Made by a program: the position numbers and the translations under genes. Under the pieces are notes generated by a model. That model was not told where the DNA came from. It was given only the letters and a program-made list of their open reading frames with translations, and made no database searches. Source: Scatophagus argus (Eukaryota > Chordata > Actinopteri > Scatophagidae). Taken from it: 64,000 nucleotides of DNA. Shown one piece after another: positions 25,377-36,600 of this stretch (positions are counted from its first letter, which is position 1; the number at the start of each line of letters is the position of its first letter). Where the stretch lies: positions 9,278,318 through 9,342,317 of the forward strand of contig NC_058506.1 of the NCBI RefSeq assembly GCF_020382885.2, written 5' to 3'.

Positions 25377-26529
25377 CAAAATATGCACAACTCAAGTGAA
25401 GGAGCCGTGAACTGGAAGTATTACAGCCATATAACCTTATCCGAGCTTCAGTTGAAGCTTTGAAGCTCATTATGTTTGGGATGTGGTGTTTTCTGCATTT
25501 GTTAACCCGCCCTAACATCTGGAACACTCCATCTCCTACACCTTTAACACAGTATTTACATTGTTGAACTCCTACTATTAATTTATTTTTTAGATTGAAA
25601 TAGTATTTGTTTTTAGCACTCCAAAAATAATACTGCCAACATAAAACATGCACATATGTGTGTGGCACACTATTGAGCAATCTCAAGCAGCTTCTTTATG
25701 AGGAACGTGTCATCACTCCAGATTATTGTTTTATGTCTACCTCAACAAAGTCGTGTCCTCACAGAAACACTGTGCCGGTCATGTGGGCTCATTCTGTGCT
25801 TGCTCTGTATACACGGGCAAGAAAAGCGCTCCATTGCATCATGAGCTTACCTTTGATGCACAAAATCATGAAACCTTACTTTAACTCATTGCATGAAGAT
25901 TTTATGTGTGAATTGACCGATTTTTTTTTTTTTTTTTTAAACTGCCTAAAAAGTGTTGACGTGATGACTTGAATTATGGAATCGTTCCCAGCTAAATATG
26001 TATCTCGGTTTTGATCATATCTCATTTTACTTAGAGTAAAAAAAAAAGAAAAATCAAACAGTCTACTTTCATGGAGCAGCTTTACACTTCAGTAATCCTT
26101 GACTGAAGTCTTAGAGGTTTCATCAGCCTTGAGAGAAACGTCACAACACAACCAGCAGGTGTTTTAACCCTAACTGTCCATCGTATCAACATGTTGTTTT
26201 CTGCTCCTGTTGTGATTTCACTCCTGAAGTTTTCATTTTTATATTATTTGCCTTTCAAATCACTACATTTTGCCTTTTCTCTTGTGTAAATTTTATTGTT
26301 AGGACGATGAAAAATATCAGCTGCCCTCTCTTATGTGCCATTCGCGTGCTGTATTCTGTGTGCAGGTTTTACTCCCCCCCGCAGTGCTTATTGATCAGAA
26401 ATTCAGAATTCTCAGTCATATTCCTTTAATGTTAAATGAGAATTGTAGATATTTTGCAAAGCTAACAATTGTAGATGACACTGAAACATTTGTATAGATA
26501 TCAATCTGGATACTGAGCGTACAGCCCAC

Positions 26530-26535
26530 ATTAAA
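26530..26535 (+). terminator. Poly(A) signal, slc25a15
   Basis: ATTAAA followed within 20-35 bases by ctgtgtcctgtgttttattt, a GT/T-rich downstream element. It implies a 3' UTR of about 1.17 kb. An earlier minor signal cannot be excluded. Confidence 0.45.
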
Positions 26536-26798
26536 GTCACTGAAGAGTAACTGTGTCCTGTGTTTTATTTTACTGGCTTCCTCCTCATGTTTAATTGGAA
26601 AATAGAACAAACCAAAAGGCTGATATGACGGTAAAATGACAAACATAATGCATGTTCTGCTTAATGCAAACATTTCTGTGTCTTACTATAGTGAGTTAAG
26701 TGTTACGACATACACATAAAAATTACAAAAATCTGCCAAATAGAGACAGCAAGCGAACGGTTTATGCAGATACAACGAGAAACGCTACTCCGAGTCTA

Positions 26799-26813
26799 CC
26801 AGCAGAGGGCGCC
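26799..26813 (+). promoter_or_regulatory. Strong CTCF-like motif between convergent genes
   Basis: CCAGCAGAGGGCGCC is a near-perfect CTCF core. It lies between the slc25a15 poly(A) site and the end of the first TM4SF gene. Its flanks align with those of the motif at 30264, so it was part of the TM4SF duplication unit. Confidence 0.6.
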
Positions 26814-26973
26814 AATCAACTGTCAGGAACTCACACTACCTGTAAACAAAAAAACAAAACAAAACACATCAAACATCACTGAAGTTAAGATTCTCTCATC
26901 TTACAGCTCTTAAGTTAGAAATGTCTGGATTAAGACAACAACACAACGCTGACAGTGTTTTCATCTTAACCTG

Positions 26974-26979
26974 TTTATT
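26974..26979 (-). terminator. Poly(A) signal, TM4SF gene copy 1, almost touching the stop codon
   Basis: On the minus strand AATAAA starts about eight bases after the TGA (26989-26987). A GT-rich run (gcgttgtgttgttgtctt) follows at about 26950-26933. If used, the 3' UTR is only about 30 bases. Confidence 0.5.
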
Positions 26980-26986
26980 TTAACAT

Positions 26987-28774
26987 TCAGTGTCCTCCTA
27001 CCCCTTTGTTGCTGCAGGTTCCACACAAACATCCAAAGAGTCCATTGATCATCTGGATGGCACAGAGAATCACCTGCAGGATGCTCGTAGCCAGCAGAGT
27101 GGCAAACAATCCAATGTTGAACTGCACAATGTTCTTGGGCTCTGTGCATGTTCCCCACCACGTGTCGTCAGTCAGGTAATTCCTGTCACTGTGCGAAAGA
27201 CAAGCTGCATCACTGATCAGCACTGCAGAAACTTAAATAAATGCTACCAGAAAGATACTAACCTGTTTTTAAAAGGTGTCGTCCAAATCAGGAGGACTTT
27301 GCAGAGGGGCCCGTTGTTCAGACCGAGCACAGCCACAATGAAACTGTACAGGGCACCAGCCACACCCACTGCAGCAAAGGCAATTGATAAGAACATCTGC
27401 GGAGGTGAAATGAAAAGCGAAGGTCAAAAAGATTGCCACTGAAAACATAGTTTACTCATACTGAACTCTCCCTCGTGCCCTCCCTCCTTCTCCTAACGTT
27501 TTGTTGCCTTACTGATAAATGAGATTTATGATTGTGAGGAGGAACAGGCCCTCAGTTGCCTCGTTTCACCTCTCACATTCCTCACATTTATTCTGTCAAA
27601 AGTATTTGGGTTTTTTTTTCTTTTCCCGCCAACAGTAACAAGATAAACTGCGAACTAAATCCCACGTGCTAAAACGTGTTTCTCATCAGCCTGTGGAATT
27701 TGGCTTGGTCACTTTGTCCACCTCTAGAGCCAGCTTACACTTTATTCACTGTCCTGCTCCTGTCATACTGCACCTCAGCAAGGGGTGGAGGGGCTGAGGA
27801 TATGAAGAGGAGGAGGAGGAGGATGACCCTCAAAGATTACTATGATGAATGAGTGAATTATGAAAACTCACACTTGCATGTCTTGAACTTAGAATTTGTT
27901 GTTTTCGGATCAAGAGAGATGTACTGTTGCTCTGATGGTTTCCGAGTTAATTACAGTGCACATGTTATCTATCCAAACACAACGTTATAGCCATACATAA
28001 TCACGCAGCATCCTTTTTTGTTAGTCAGTAATTCATAAGGACAATATCGATGAATTTAGCCTGAATTTAACTTAACTTAAAGGTTGAAGGATACAGCTAT
28101 AAAACATGTTGTTAAAGTCGTAATTTAATGTTATTAAAAGAAAAGTGTGTGTTTAGTTTGTAGTGTAAATTTGAAACATCTCATTAGTCCTTCTGACTGA
28201 CTCACCCCACAGCGATTCCCACAGCACCCCTCTTGTCCAGTCAGGTGGATGTAAAGTGCTGGGAGCAACACCTGCAGCAGGACAGATTCACATTCAGTTC
28301 AGTATAGTCAAAACAAATCAGCATTTTCACTCCATCTTGACAAGCTAATCTTGTTAAAAGACTTTGGGGAACACTGTAGAAGTCCTTCTTTAGTCTTCAA
28401 ACTGCACTAAACTCCTGAGAGGTTTGAAACTTTGCTTCAGTGTTCTCATGCAGAATGGCACACCAGTTAAAACCCGTTACATTTTAGCACCATATGTTTG
28501 CTTAACATTTTCCTGAGGCTGCACATGTTTCAGAGCTGAACTGACAGCAGCTCTTAGTCCAGAGTCACACCCTTCAGTAACGGCAGAGACAACTTACCAT
28601 TATACCCCCTCCAACGAGTCCCCCCATGTACTTCACCTCCTCAGTAATGTGTCCATCTTTGGCATACTTGATATCCCCGTCAGGAAAGAACAACACTATG
28701 TTACAGATGATAGAAATGACTGCTAATGGGTACAGAGTAACGGCGATGAAACGGGAACATTTTCCGGTACACAT
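26987..28774 (-). CDS. Transmembrane 4 L6 family protein, tandem copy 1
   Basis: Cell-surface four-pass protein of the TM4SF1/4/18 (L6) family; these act with integrins and other membrane partners, but the role of this copy is not shown. Exons, in transcript order: 28774-28598, 28271-28206, 27396-27263 and 27188-26987. They give 192 residues (human TM4SF1 has 202). The start is MCTGKCSR, as in the family. Transmembrane segments are at roughly 9-29, 46-68, 83-108 and 146-176. The GCCGNRCG motif is at about 74-81, and an ECTEP-like CTEPKNIVQFN precedes the last membrane segment. There is no N-glycosylation sequon in the large loop, unlike copy 2. Exons 1-3 have exactly the same sizes as in copy 2, showing tandem duplication. 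Which of TM4SF1, 4 or 18 it is closest to needs a tree, so no symbol is given. Confidence 0.88.
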
Positions 28775-28859
28775 GCTGTCACAGTGAAAACCAGCTAACT
28801 TCTGTAAAACCTGCTGTTCTGCAAATTGGGGCTGAAATCCTTCCTGTTTTCACAGAGAA

Positions 28860-30119
28860 ATGCTACCTTAAACTAACCCAAAGATGGAAATGTGTTTGCA
28901 CTGGGAGCCGAAACTAAATATGGTGAGTGATTTAGGGTGTGGGAGGCGTATGACAAGCTGATAACATGGACAAACAGAAGAAGGGATGGGCCACTGGAAT
29001 ATACATGACTCATTCATATCTTTGAGAGACAATGCTTGTCTTGTTACATTAGCTAATGTGTAGATGGACACATGTGTGGCTGAAGATGCCAGCGCATTCG
29101 GGTCATATGAGTCAGACGCATTATTTCACTATTACTTGCTTATGCTTGTGGTTTTTAAAATCGCAGTGTTTTTTATTTTGCTGCCATAGCTTCAGATTCA
29201 GTGCTACTCAACCGTTTTAGTGGGGACCTTTGAGGAAGCAGACATTTACTGTGAAAGACGGGTTCATCTCCACCTCTTGTATAGAGTATGCTGGAGATGT
29301 ATTGACATTAGGACTCACAGGATCACAGCGTGGTTGGACTTTAAACTTTTGGCAGAGCAAGAACAATGTGTCATTGACACTGACTGTAAAAGGCTGATAA
29401 GTGACCACAGTCTGGGTGGTTCAACGCTGACCGGATGTGCTGCATTTTTTAGTTTCTGTAGAGAGCTGGTGGCTGCAGGTTGTGGTGGATGATGTCAAGT
29501 GACACTTTGACAAGGTTGAAGAGTGTAACTGCAGCAGATTCACTCCCGGAATGATTTAAAGATTGCTCCTGTTTTGAATCCATGTGTACCCCATGTTCTC
29601 GTTCATTAAAAACACACTGTCATAAGGATAACACAGGATATTTGGAAGAGGAAACACAATGCGGATGACTCAGAAGCAGTGCACTGTTTCATAGGGAGCT
29701 CAGTATGAGAAAAAAGGCACCATCTGGAGAGGAATTTCCTTCTACGAATATTTACTTTATTCTCTTGTCACCTGAATTAGGCTTCATTAGGTCTGTGTTT
29801 AGTCAGTGATTTCGCAACTGCTCTGATGCATCCTTTACAGTCTACATGGTTAGCTGGAGCTGATGAATATATGAAACTGTTCCCTGTTAACAACATAAGG
29901 CAGCAGAAGTTACTGTTATGTTATCATTTGGCACACCAGGAGACCAATGGCCATCTTTTCCACCCTAAGTTTACTCACAAGCTGAGATAACGCTGAATGA
30001 CGCAGTGAGATTGTTCTGAGATATTTATTTTATTATTATATTTTTATTATCTGAAGATTGCAAAGAGCCAAAAATGATCACATGAAACAGATTTGGAGCA
30101 GCAGATCAGCAGCTTTTAC
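28860..30119. other. Spacer between the two TM4SF genes
   Basis: No coding gene is supported. The first part is upstream flank of copy 1. It shares a segment ending in 'aaatccttcctgttttc' with the flank of copy 2 near 31868-31885. Near 29200-29220 a 'cagtgctactcaaccgtttt' word resembles a hAT-type terminal repeat, but no partner end was found. Confidence 0.4.
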
Positions 30120-30125
30120 TTTATT
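30120..30125 (-). terminator. Candidate poly(A) signal, TM4SF gene copy 2
   Basis: On the minus strand AATAAAG lies about 325 bases after the stop of copy 2. No closer AATAAA was seen, so this copy would have a much longer 3' UTR than copy 1. Confidence 0.35.
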
Positions 30126-30263
30126 GAACTGAACCACATAATTAGCATTGATTATGTCTAAAAGGGAGCTCTTTACAACATACCCTAATACATTGTACAC
30201 ACTGTGGGGGTGTCAAAGCAGACGTTTTATACAAATTCAGCCAGGAACAATACTCGCAAGCTT

Positions 30264-30278
30264 CCAGCAGGGGGTTCT
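30264..30278 (+). promoter_or_regulatory. CTCF-like motif, duplicate of the 26799 site
   Basis: CCAGCAGGGGGTTCT, followed by tagtcaact, aligns with the motif at 26799 followed by aatcaact. The last core positions differ (TTC against CGC), so it may bind less well. Confidence 0.4.
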
Positions 30279-30448
30279 AGTCAACTCTTCACATGTGTTA
30301 TTACTGCAAATGCTCAGACATCATCTGACCAGGAATCTATGGCTCCTGCAAGATAAAAAAAAAAAAAACAAACAAACAAAACAAACAAAGAGAGGGGAAC
30401 TAAAGTTAAGATTCTATCAGATTAACCAACCCATGTGACAAAGTGCAT

Positions 30449-31807
30449 TCAGTGTGACCTCGTTGTCTTCACCTCTTTGCTGTTGCAGGTCCCACACAGG
30501 CAGCCACAGAGGCCATTGATCATCTGAGCAGCACAGAGCAGCACCTGCAGACAGCTGGCTGCCATCAGAGTCATGAACAGTCCAATGTTGAACTGGACCA
30601 CGTTCTTAGGCTCTTTGCAGGCTGCCCACAACTTGGAGTCAGACAGGTAGCTCGAATTGCTGGCAAAGAAGAGGTTTGTAAAACAATCAGTACTTTACAG
30701 TGATTACAGATGTCATAGCAGATGAGCAGATAGTCCTGCTTGTCACCTGTTTTTGAAAGGTGTAATCCATGTCCCATTGTCTTTGCAGAGGGGCCCATTA
30801 ACAGTACCGAGCAGGGCCACAGTGAAACTGTACAGGGCACCGGCCACTCCCATGGCAGCAAACACAACTGATAAGAACATCTGCAGAAGTAAAATGATAA
30901 GCAAAGATTTTTACTTTTCCAGTAAGCTTTTTGCACAGACCTCGAGTGTACAAGTGTTTATTTTATAAAAAAGAAGAAGTAAAGGAGAAATGTGCTGTGC
31001 TATTGCTGATTATCTTATCTATGAGAAAAATGCAAAAAAATGCAAAATGATGCAACACAAAGCAGTATATTATTTTTTATCAATATTATTGTGTAATTCT
31101 TAACTTCACTGGCTATCATTCAACACTTGTATGAAGCTGAGTGACATAGCACCTCTCAACCTTCAGAAAAACAGTTTGACAGCATAATCCTGAGATGCTC
31201 GTATAGCTCGCTTACCTTCATCACACACAGAGCACCTGAACTGTCTACTTCTGACTGACTCACCCCACAGCGATTCGCACAGCATCCCCTTTTTCCAGTC
31301 AAGCTGATGTAAAGCGCTGAGACCAACACCTGTGATGGTATACGTCAGGAAATTGGATGCATCAATGTAAAAGTTTAGTTAAAACAATTCAGCACTTGGC
31401 AAACATTGCTCAGGTTATGCAGTCTTCAGGTTTTGAGGAATTCCTTTTCAAACTGCGTTCAACATTTAAAAAGGTTGAAACTGCTTTAGGATGCAAGATG
31501 CCTCATGAAAATATTACATGTGTCTATCAATATGTGGAACTTGATGATAAGGGAGACTCACAGATCTTTATTGCAGTAGAAAAACCATTTACACATTAGA
31601 TTCACGTAGGTAAGAGAAAAGAAAACTCACCACTAAACCCCCTCCGACGAGTCCCCCCATGTACCTCACCTCCTCAGTAATGTGCCCGCCTTTGGCATAC
31701 TTGACATCCCAGCCGGGAAAGAACAACACTATGTTACAGACGATGGAGAGGAGCACTAATGGGTACAGAGTAACAGAAATGCAACGGGAACATTTTCCAG
31801 TACACAT
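30449..31807 (-). CDS. Transmembrane 4 L6 family protein, tandem copy 2
   Basis: Paralogue of the preceding gene in the same orientation. Exons: 31807-31631, 31329-31264, 30880-30747 and 30659-30449, giving 195 residues. It begins MCTGKCSRCISVTLYPL, has four membrane segments at the same places as copy 1, and ends in a short polar tail (KEVKTTRSH). The conserved Cys motif reads GCCANRCG, with Ala where copy 1 and most relatives have Gly. The large extracellular loop has two N-glycosylation sequons, Asn116 (NGT) and Asn127 (NSS), as expected for the family and missing in copy 1. It lies head to head with mpdu1, about 650 bases apart. The role is inferred from the family only, and the exact orthologue is undecided. 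Confidence 0.88.
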
Positions 31808-32568
31808 GCTGTCACAGTGAAAACTGACCAACTACTGTCAAACCTTTCATTCATTAGGCTTTTGCTCAAATCCTTCCTGTTTTCAGAGCCCACATGAACC
31901 CGACCAAAAGAGAGAAATGCATTTTCACCAGCAGGTAAGCACCATTTACCATAGTTTTCTTTTTCACTGTTCCATAAAGCTACACTGCTGTCTATGCATT
32001 AAGAGCTACTTTTTTCACAATAGTTTTTGTAAAGTTTTAGTTTATTTAATGTGTTGCATGGAAATGGACAAATTTAAAGTGTGTGTGCTTTGCTTACTGT
32101 TACTTCAGTGGGATGTTTAACCTCCACTGTGCAGAAAGTGCAGTTTGACTTTAAAACTTTAAAACGCACTTTCATCTAAATCTAAATCATCTAAATGACC
32201 GTAGGCCTCCCTGCATCACAGGTTGGGAGGCCAGTCAGCTCAGCCTTCAGCGCATGGACACAGTGAAAAGACTTTTCAGTGAAGATGGAGACATTTATTA
32301 CAAGGGAAAAAATGTAACTGGAAAGATTTTTAACGTGGTATGTTGACACCCGCATGGAGGGGGTGTTAAATATCACCAGCTCTGCGACCTCGTAGTGCAT
32401 ATTTATCCAACAAAGAAGAGTTTGACTGATTCACGTGACTTTTTTCTTTTTTAATGTCAGGGAGACCCTCAGAGACAGCGGTGAACTGTCCCGGCTGCGT
32501 GTCCTCTGGGGAACCTTTGGACCTCCCCCCCGGTTACTGAGGAGCACCGTGGCTACAGCTGAGCAGCG
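31808..32568. promoter_or_regulatory. Divergent interval: TM4SF copy 2 promoter (-) and mpdu1 5' region (+)
   Basis: About 760 bases separate the two start codons. The mpdu1 5' UTR runs into ATG 32569. A pyrimidine tract ending in CAG at 32458 could be a splice acceptor for a spliced 5' UTR. No clear TATA box was identified for either gene. Sequence next to copy 2 (to about 31890) is shared with copy 1's upstream flank. Confidence 0.4.
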
Positions 32569-35500
32569 ATGGCCTCGTCTCCCTTCAAAGAGTTCCTGGT
32601 CTCCTATGTTATGCCAGAAAGGTGTTATGAAGAGCTCTTCGTCAACTTCCACATGCACGGTGAGGCTCGTCGATGTGAAATAGCGGAGTAAAATGGAAGA
32701 AAGATTGCGTAAAATGTCTCCAGATGTGTGGAAGGTGGGGGGGGGCTTGGAGAGGTTCGCCTGTCCCATTGAACAGCTGAACGTTTTCTTTGTGACTACA
32801 ACTAAAACTGCGATATTCTGTGTTACATCTGGGCTGTGGTTTCTGTTTCTGATTGCCAAGTGTTTTAGGCACACAAGTGGCTCCTTCTCACGGTGTTATT
32901 CATCCGCCGTCGTCACATTGTTTTCATGTTTTCCATGTCCCAGTGCCTTGCCTCAAGTTTGTGCTGAACAGATCGTTCGGGTTCTGGATCATACTGGACA
33001 CTTTCCTCGGTAAGACCTCCCCTAAAGACATAAACCTCCAGCAGCATCGCTCATATCAAATTCGCTTAGAAGATTTATTTATTTATTTTGGCCTGCATTC
33101 AAAATCATAGGCCTGTTTGGGTAAAAGATCACCAAAATTTACTTTCAGTCAAAAGTTAAAGTCAATGTGCAGTAAAATGTTCCCTGTCAGTGTTTTGCTA
33201 TGACATCTGATGTTTATGGAATACTAATATTACTGGTACATTAGTGTGTGTGTTACATTCACTGATGTAGATGTTAAAAGATGAGCTCTTTTGAGTTCCT
33301 TTATGCTCTCTTGACTGATTTAATGTACAGCAGTGCATCTAAGCCTCCTATAAAACAGCCCTGTGTTCAGCTTTGAGAGAATATGTTTTCAGCTAGAACA
33401 TTAGGGCTTTCAATATGTTTAATTAACTTAAGTAGTGGGAGAATTTTTTCCACACATAAATCCTTCAGTTTATCATGAAAAACTCACATTTTAAAATCAC
33501 CCAAGGTGGAGATACATGTTTTTTACTGGGCAGGAACATAATGTGTAGTGGAGTAGTATAAAGTTGCATAAAAATACTCAAATAAAGTACAGTTAGCTCA
33601 GAGTTGTACTTAAGCACAGCACTTAAATAAATTCGAATTTATCTAGATTTCATCACTGTTTACAGGTGAGATTATGCAACCAGTTCACACTATTTCATTT
33701 ATGTCTGTGTGATGATTGATTACTGTTGACTGGGTTTCCGTAGAACACAATGATCAAATTAGGATTCAAACTGCCGTGAGAAACCTGAAGTGTTCTGGTA
33801 AACATACTGTGCAACAGTGTAGATAAGAATGACAACTTCAGGCCTAATGATGATATCACCAAACCACTGCAGTAACGTAACACAAGAATGTTCATGGGAA
33901 ACCGAATTATACCACAGTACAGTGAAGTAGACAATGCAATGTAAGGTGCTAAGTTTTTTTTCCCCTAACTGCCATGTCTCACTCATTATTGTTTACATAC
34001 ATTACTGGCTGATGGTTGTGGTCAGTGATGCTGCACCTCCTCTGCACCATCCTCTCCTGCCTTCCTGTCCTCTCTCTGCAGCACAGCTACCTCAGCTGTT
34101 GAAGATTCTTTGGGGAAGAAGCGCAGCAGGCCTGAGTCTGACCTCCGCTCTGCTTCAGCTTTATTCCTTCTCATGTCCCGTCGTGTACGCCGTGGCCAAA
34201 CACTTCCCACTCTTGTATGTATTTAACAATGAAAAATAAGTCTATGAGTTCTCCATCTATGCTGATTCACTGCCAGATCGGAACGTCACAAGTGATGACG
34301 CTGGTTTTGTTTCGTGATGATTTTACATGCCCCGTTCCCCCAAATGCTCATTGATTTGTTTCTGCAAGTTTTCCATCATTGGTTATGATGGTTTTGAATT
34401 CACTTTATATGAGCTGAACTTCATCCATTAATTAGCTTGTTCAATATTTCTCATCAGTAACAAGGTTTTTTTCACTGGCTTTTGTCTGTTACACAGTTCT
34501 GCGGTTTGTTAAATCTCAGGGGTCTGTGATGCTGGAAACCATATCAAGATCAGTGAGAGCTCTCACAAGCTGCCCATGTATGTGTGTCTGAGCGTGCACC
34601 CATGGAGTGAGTGCTGATGCTTTTCGCTTAGCAAGTGAAGATTTCAGCTAAAAGGATGTCTTTAGCTTATTTTTAAGGACTCGGGGCTTTCAGAAACTGG
34701 GATTATGTTGGTCGAGTTGTACAAAACCACTTTATGTTTTTTTTTTTCCCAAGTTTTTTTTTTTTTTTTGTGCAGTGGTCGAGGAGAATGTTGCAGCACT
34801 GTTTTGCTGTAAAGCTTCAGAAACGTTTTGTGGACTAAGAAAACTGACTCGACTTTCTGTTGGCATGGGGGCTGACTGAATTTTCAATTTTGGGTGCACT
34901 GTTCCTTTAAAGCTCTTGCATTAGCTGTTGTTTGCTCCCAGCACCCATGCTGTATGAATGTGTGACTCACTGGTGGCGGAAGGGAGTTGTCTCAAGCCAC
35001 CGAGTGTACATTAGTGACATCCATTCAATACATGGGTAACAGATGAAGCCTGCACAGCTCAGTGCAGGTTCTGTCAAGTCTAAAGCCTGAGTGGGGAGTG
35101 TAGTTCTGTTTTGCAGCTGACAGTATTTATCTACAGTGTTATCACAGATGTGTGTCTTACATGTGGTCTGTTTGAACTGCTCTGCAGTGCTTGGGGTGAG
35201 AGGCTCCTCACGCTGGCTCAGACAGCAGTGATTGTCTTCCTCATCCTGCATTATCGTGGTGACACCCTCACAGGTACTTAGACAATTTGTCCATTTTCGC
35301 ATTTCAAATTCAGAATTCAGAGTCTGGCACTATTCTATATTTTTCTTTTTGTCAACAAATCCCATGAAAAGACCAAAAACAACAATATCTCAAACGGATG
35401 TAACTATCAACAACAAAGATTTTGAAGTCATGTCAGTACCATCATTCATTTAGAAAACTTTAAGTATTGAAAAGGGTTACAACCAAATGTATTAAGATAG

Positions 35501-36600
35501 CTGTTTTCTTCAAAACACAAGAACTGTGTAGTAATGAAATAAAAATCTGGCACATAAATGAACTTCTGTGAGACATTTTAAGAAATCATTTGGCTCAAGC
35601 AAACATAATAGAAGACATAAACTTTACATGCACACCGCCTGAATATCCTTAATCATCTTTGTGCAGTGTAGCATCCAAATTGGCCCTAAAAATCTGTAGT
35701 GGAACATATGATATCTGAGTAACTGAAAGCAAAATGTGGACAATTCAGAAGTGTGGAAACTATAAAGCTTGTTTATGGCCCGTTAATATTATGCTTTATG
35801 TGAACAGGGTTTTTCAGCTAGCCACCCTGTTTCAGGTGACTCTGTCTTTCCGTTTCATTTTCTGAGAGTGCTTTCCTGGAGCTCCACCTAGTGGTGGTGC
35901 CCCATGACTGATAAATTACTGTAGTGAGTTGCTATAGTGTTTAAACGATTAACTAAATAGTCAGTTTTAAGTTTTTGTAGGTGCCCCTCGGTATGAAAGT
36001 GTTTCTCTAGAGTGTCTTCTACCATCTGCATGTTGAATCATCCTGTTTTCTGTGTATGTTCCAGGAATGCTGTTCCTCCTGGCTTACAGTGGTCTAATGG
36101 TCCTTCTGGGCACCTACGGAGCTGCAGGACTCATCTCAATGATGCAGGCCTCCAGTCTGGCTGCTTTAATTGCAAGCAAGGTAGCGGCTCATTGGCTTGT
36201 CTTATCTGTGCAGCTCAATTTCTGAGCTGTTCCTTGGTTAAATAAGACCTGCGAATGTTGTCAGAGGAGAGGGAATTCATTTGCTGGATTTGTTGTTTCC
36301 AGGGCCTTCAGGCTGGAACTAACTACCGTAATGGCAGCACAGGCCAACTGTCCACTCTGTCTGTGTTACTGTCGTGGGCTGGGACTCTGGGTGCTGTCTA
36401 CGTGTCTCTGCAGGTAGTACAAAAAAAACATTTACATCACTCCAGTCTGTCACTGTTGTCTTTACTAACTAATATTTGTTTTGTAGGAGACAGGAATCTC
36501 ATTTATTACTCTGTTGCACGCACTATCAGCCTGTCTCAGCTGTGTCCTCCTGGCCCAGGTCCTCTGCAGCACACCTGACACTAAAAAGAAGGTTGATTAG
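32569..36600 (+). CDS. mpdu1: Mannose-P-dolichol utilisation defect 1 protein (PQ-loop family)
   Basis: ER multi-pass protein needed for using dolichol-phosphate-mannose and -glucose in N-glycan, GPI-anchor and mannosylation pathways (role known from the family). Coding exons: 32569-32659, 32944-33009, 34082-34214, 35188-35273, 36065-36180, 36303-36413 and 36487-36600, all in frame, 238 residues (human MPDU1 247). Matching landmarks are PERCYEELFV, VPCLKFVLNRSFG, QLPQLLKILWGRSAAGLSL (first PQ loop, Pro56-Gln57), WGERLLTLAQT, LHYRGDTL, then LQAGTNYRNGSTGQLS and a lysine-containing tail (KKKVD). There are seven hydrophobic segments. Teleosts carry two mpdu1-type genes; the moderate divergence from human leaves open which one this is. 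ATG 32569 gives the expected N-terminus. Confidence 0.92.
34750..34910. repeat. Truncated MITE-type repeat in mpdu1 intron 3
   Basis: Ends in attttgggtgcactgttcct followed by TTAA, the same end as the element at 16483-16878 (ATTTTGGGGTGAACTGTCCC then TTTAA). The left part begins after T-runs at 34738-34769. The left terminal repeat is missing or too decayed to see. Confidence 0.5.
35881..35894 (-). promoter_or_regulatory. CTCF-like motif in mpdu1 intron 4
   Basis: On the minus strand CCACTAGGTGGAGC fits most positions of the CTCF core. It faces the plus-oriented motifs at 26799 and 30264. Moderate match only. Confidence 0.35.

Noticed and set aside
26990-27442. 150-codon open frame on the plus strand
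   Set aside because: Antisense shadow of exons 3 and 4 of TM4SF copy 1, whose minus-strand reading is clearly the coding one.
29200-29230. hAT-like terminal repeat word between the TM4SF genes
   Set aside because: No matching opposite end or target-site duplication was found nearby, so it is not reported as an element.
31357-31599. 80-codon open frame inside TM4SF copy 2
   Set aside because: Lies in an intron on the opposite strand, has no known motif, and the equivalent intron in copy 1 has no such frame.
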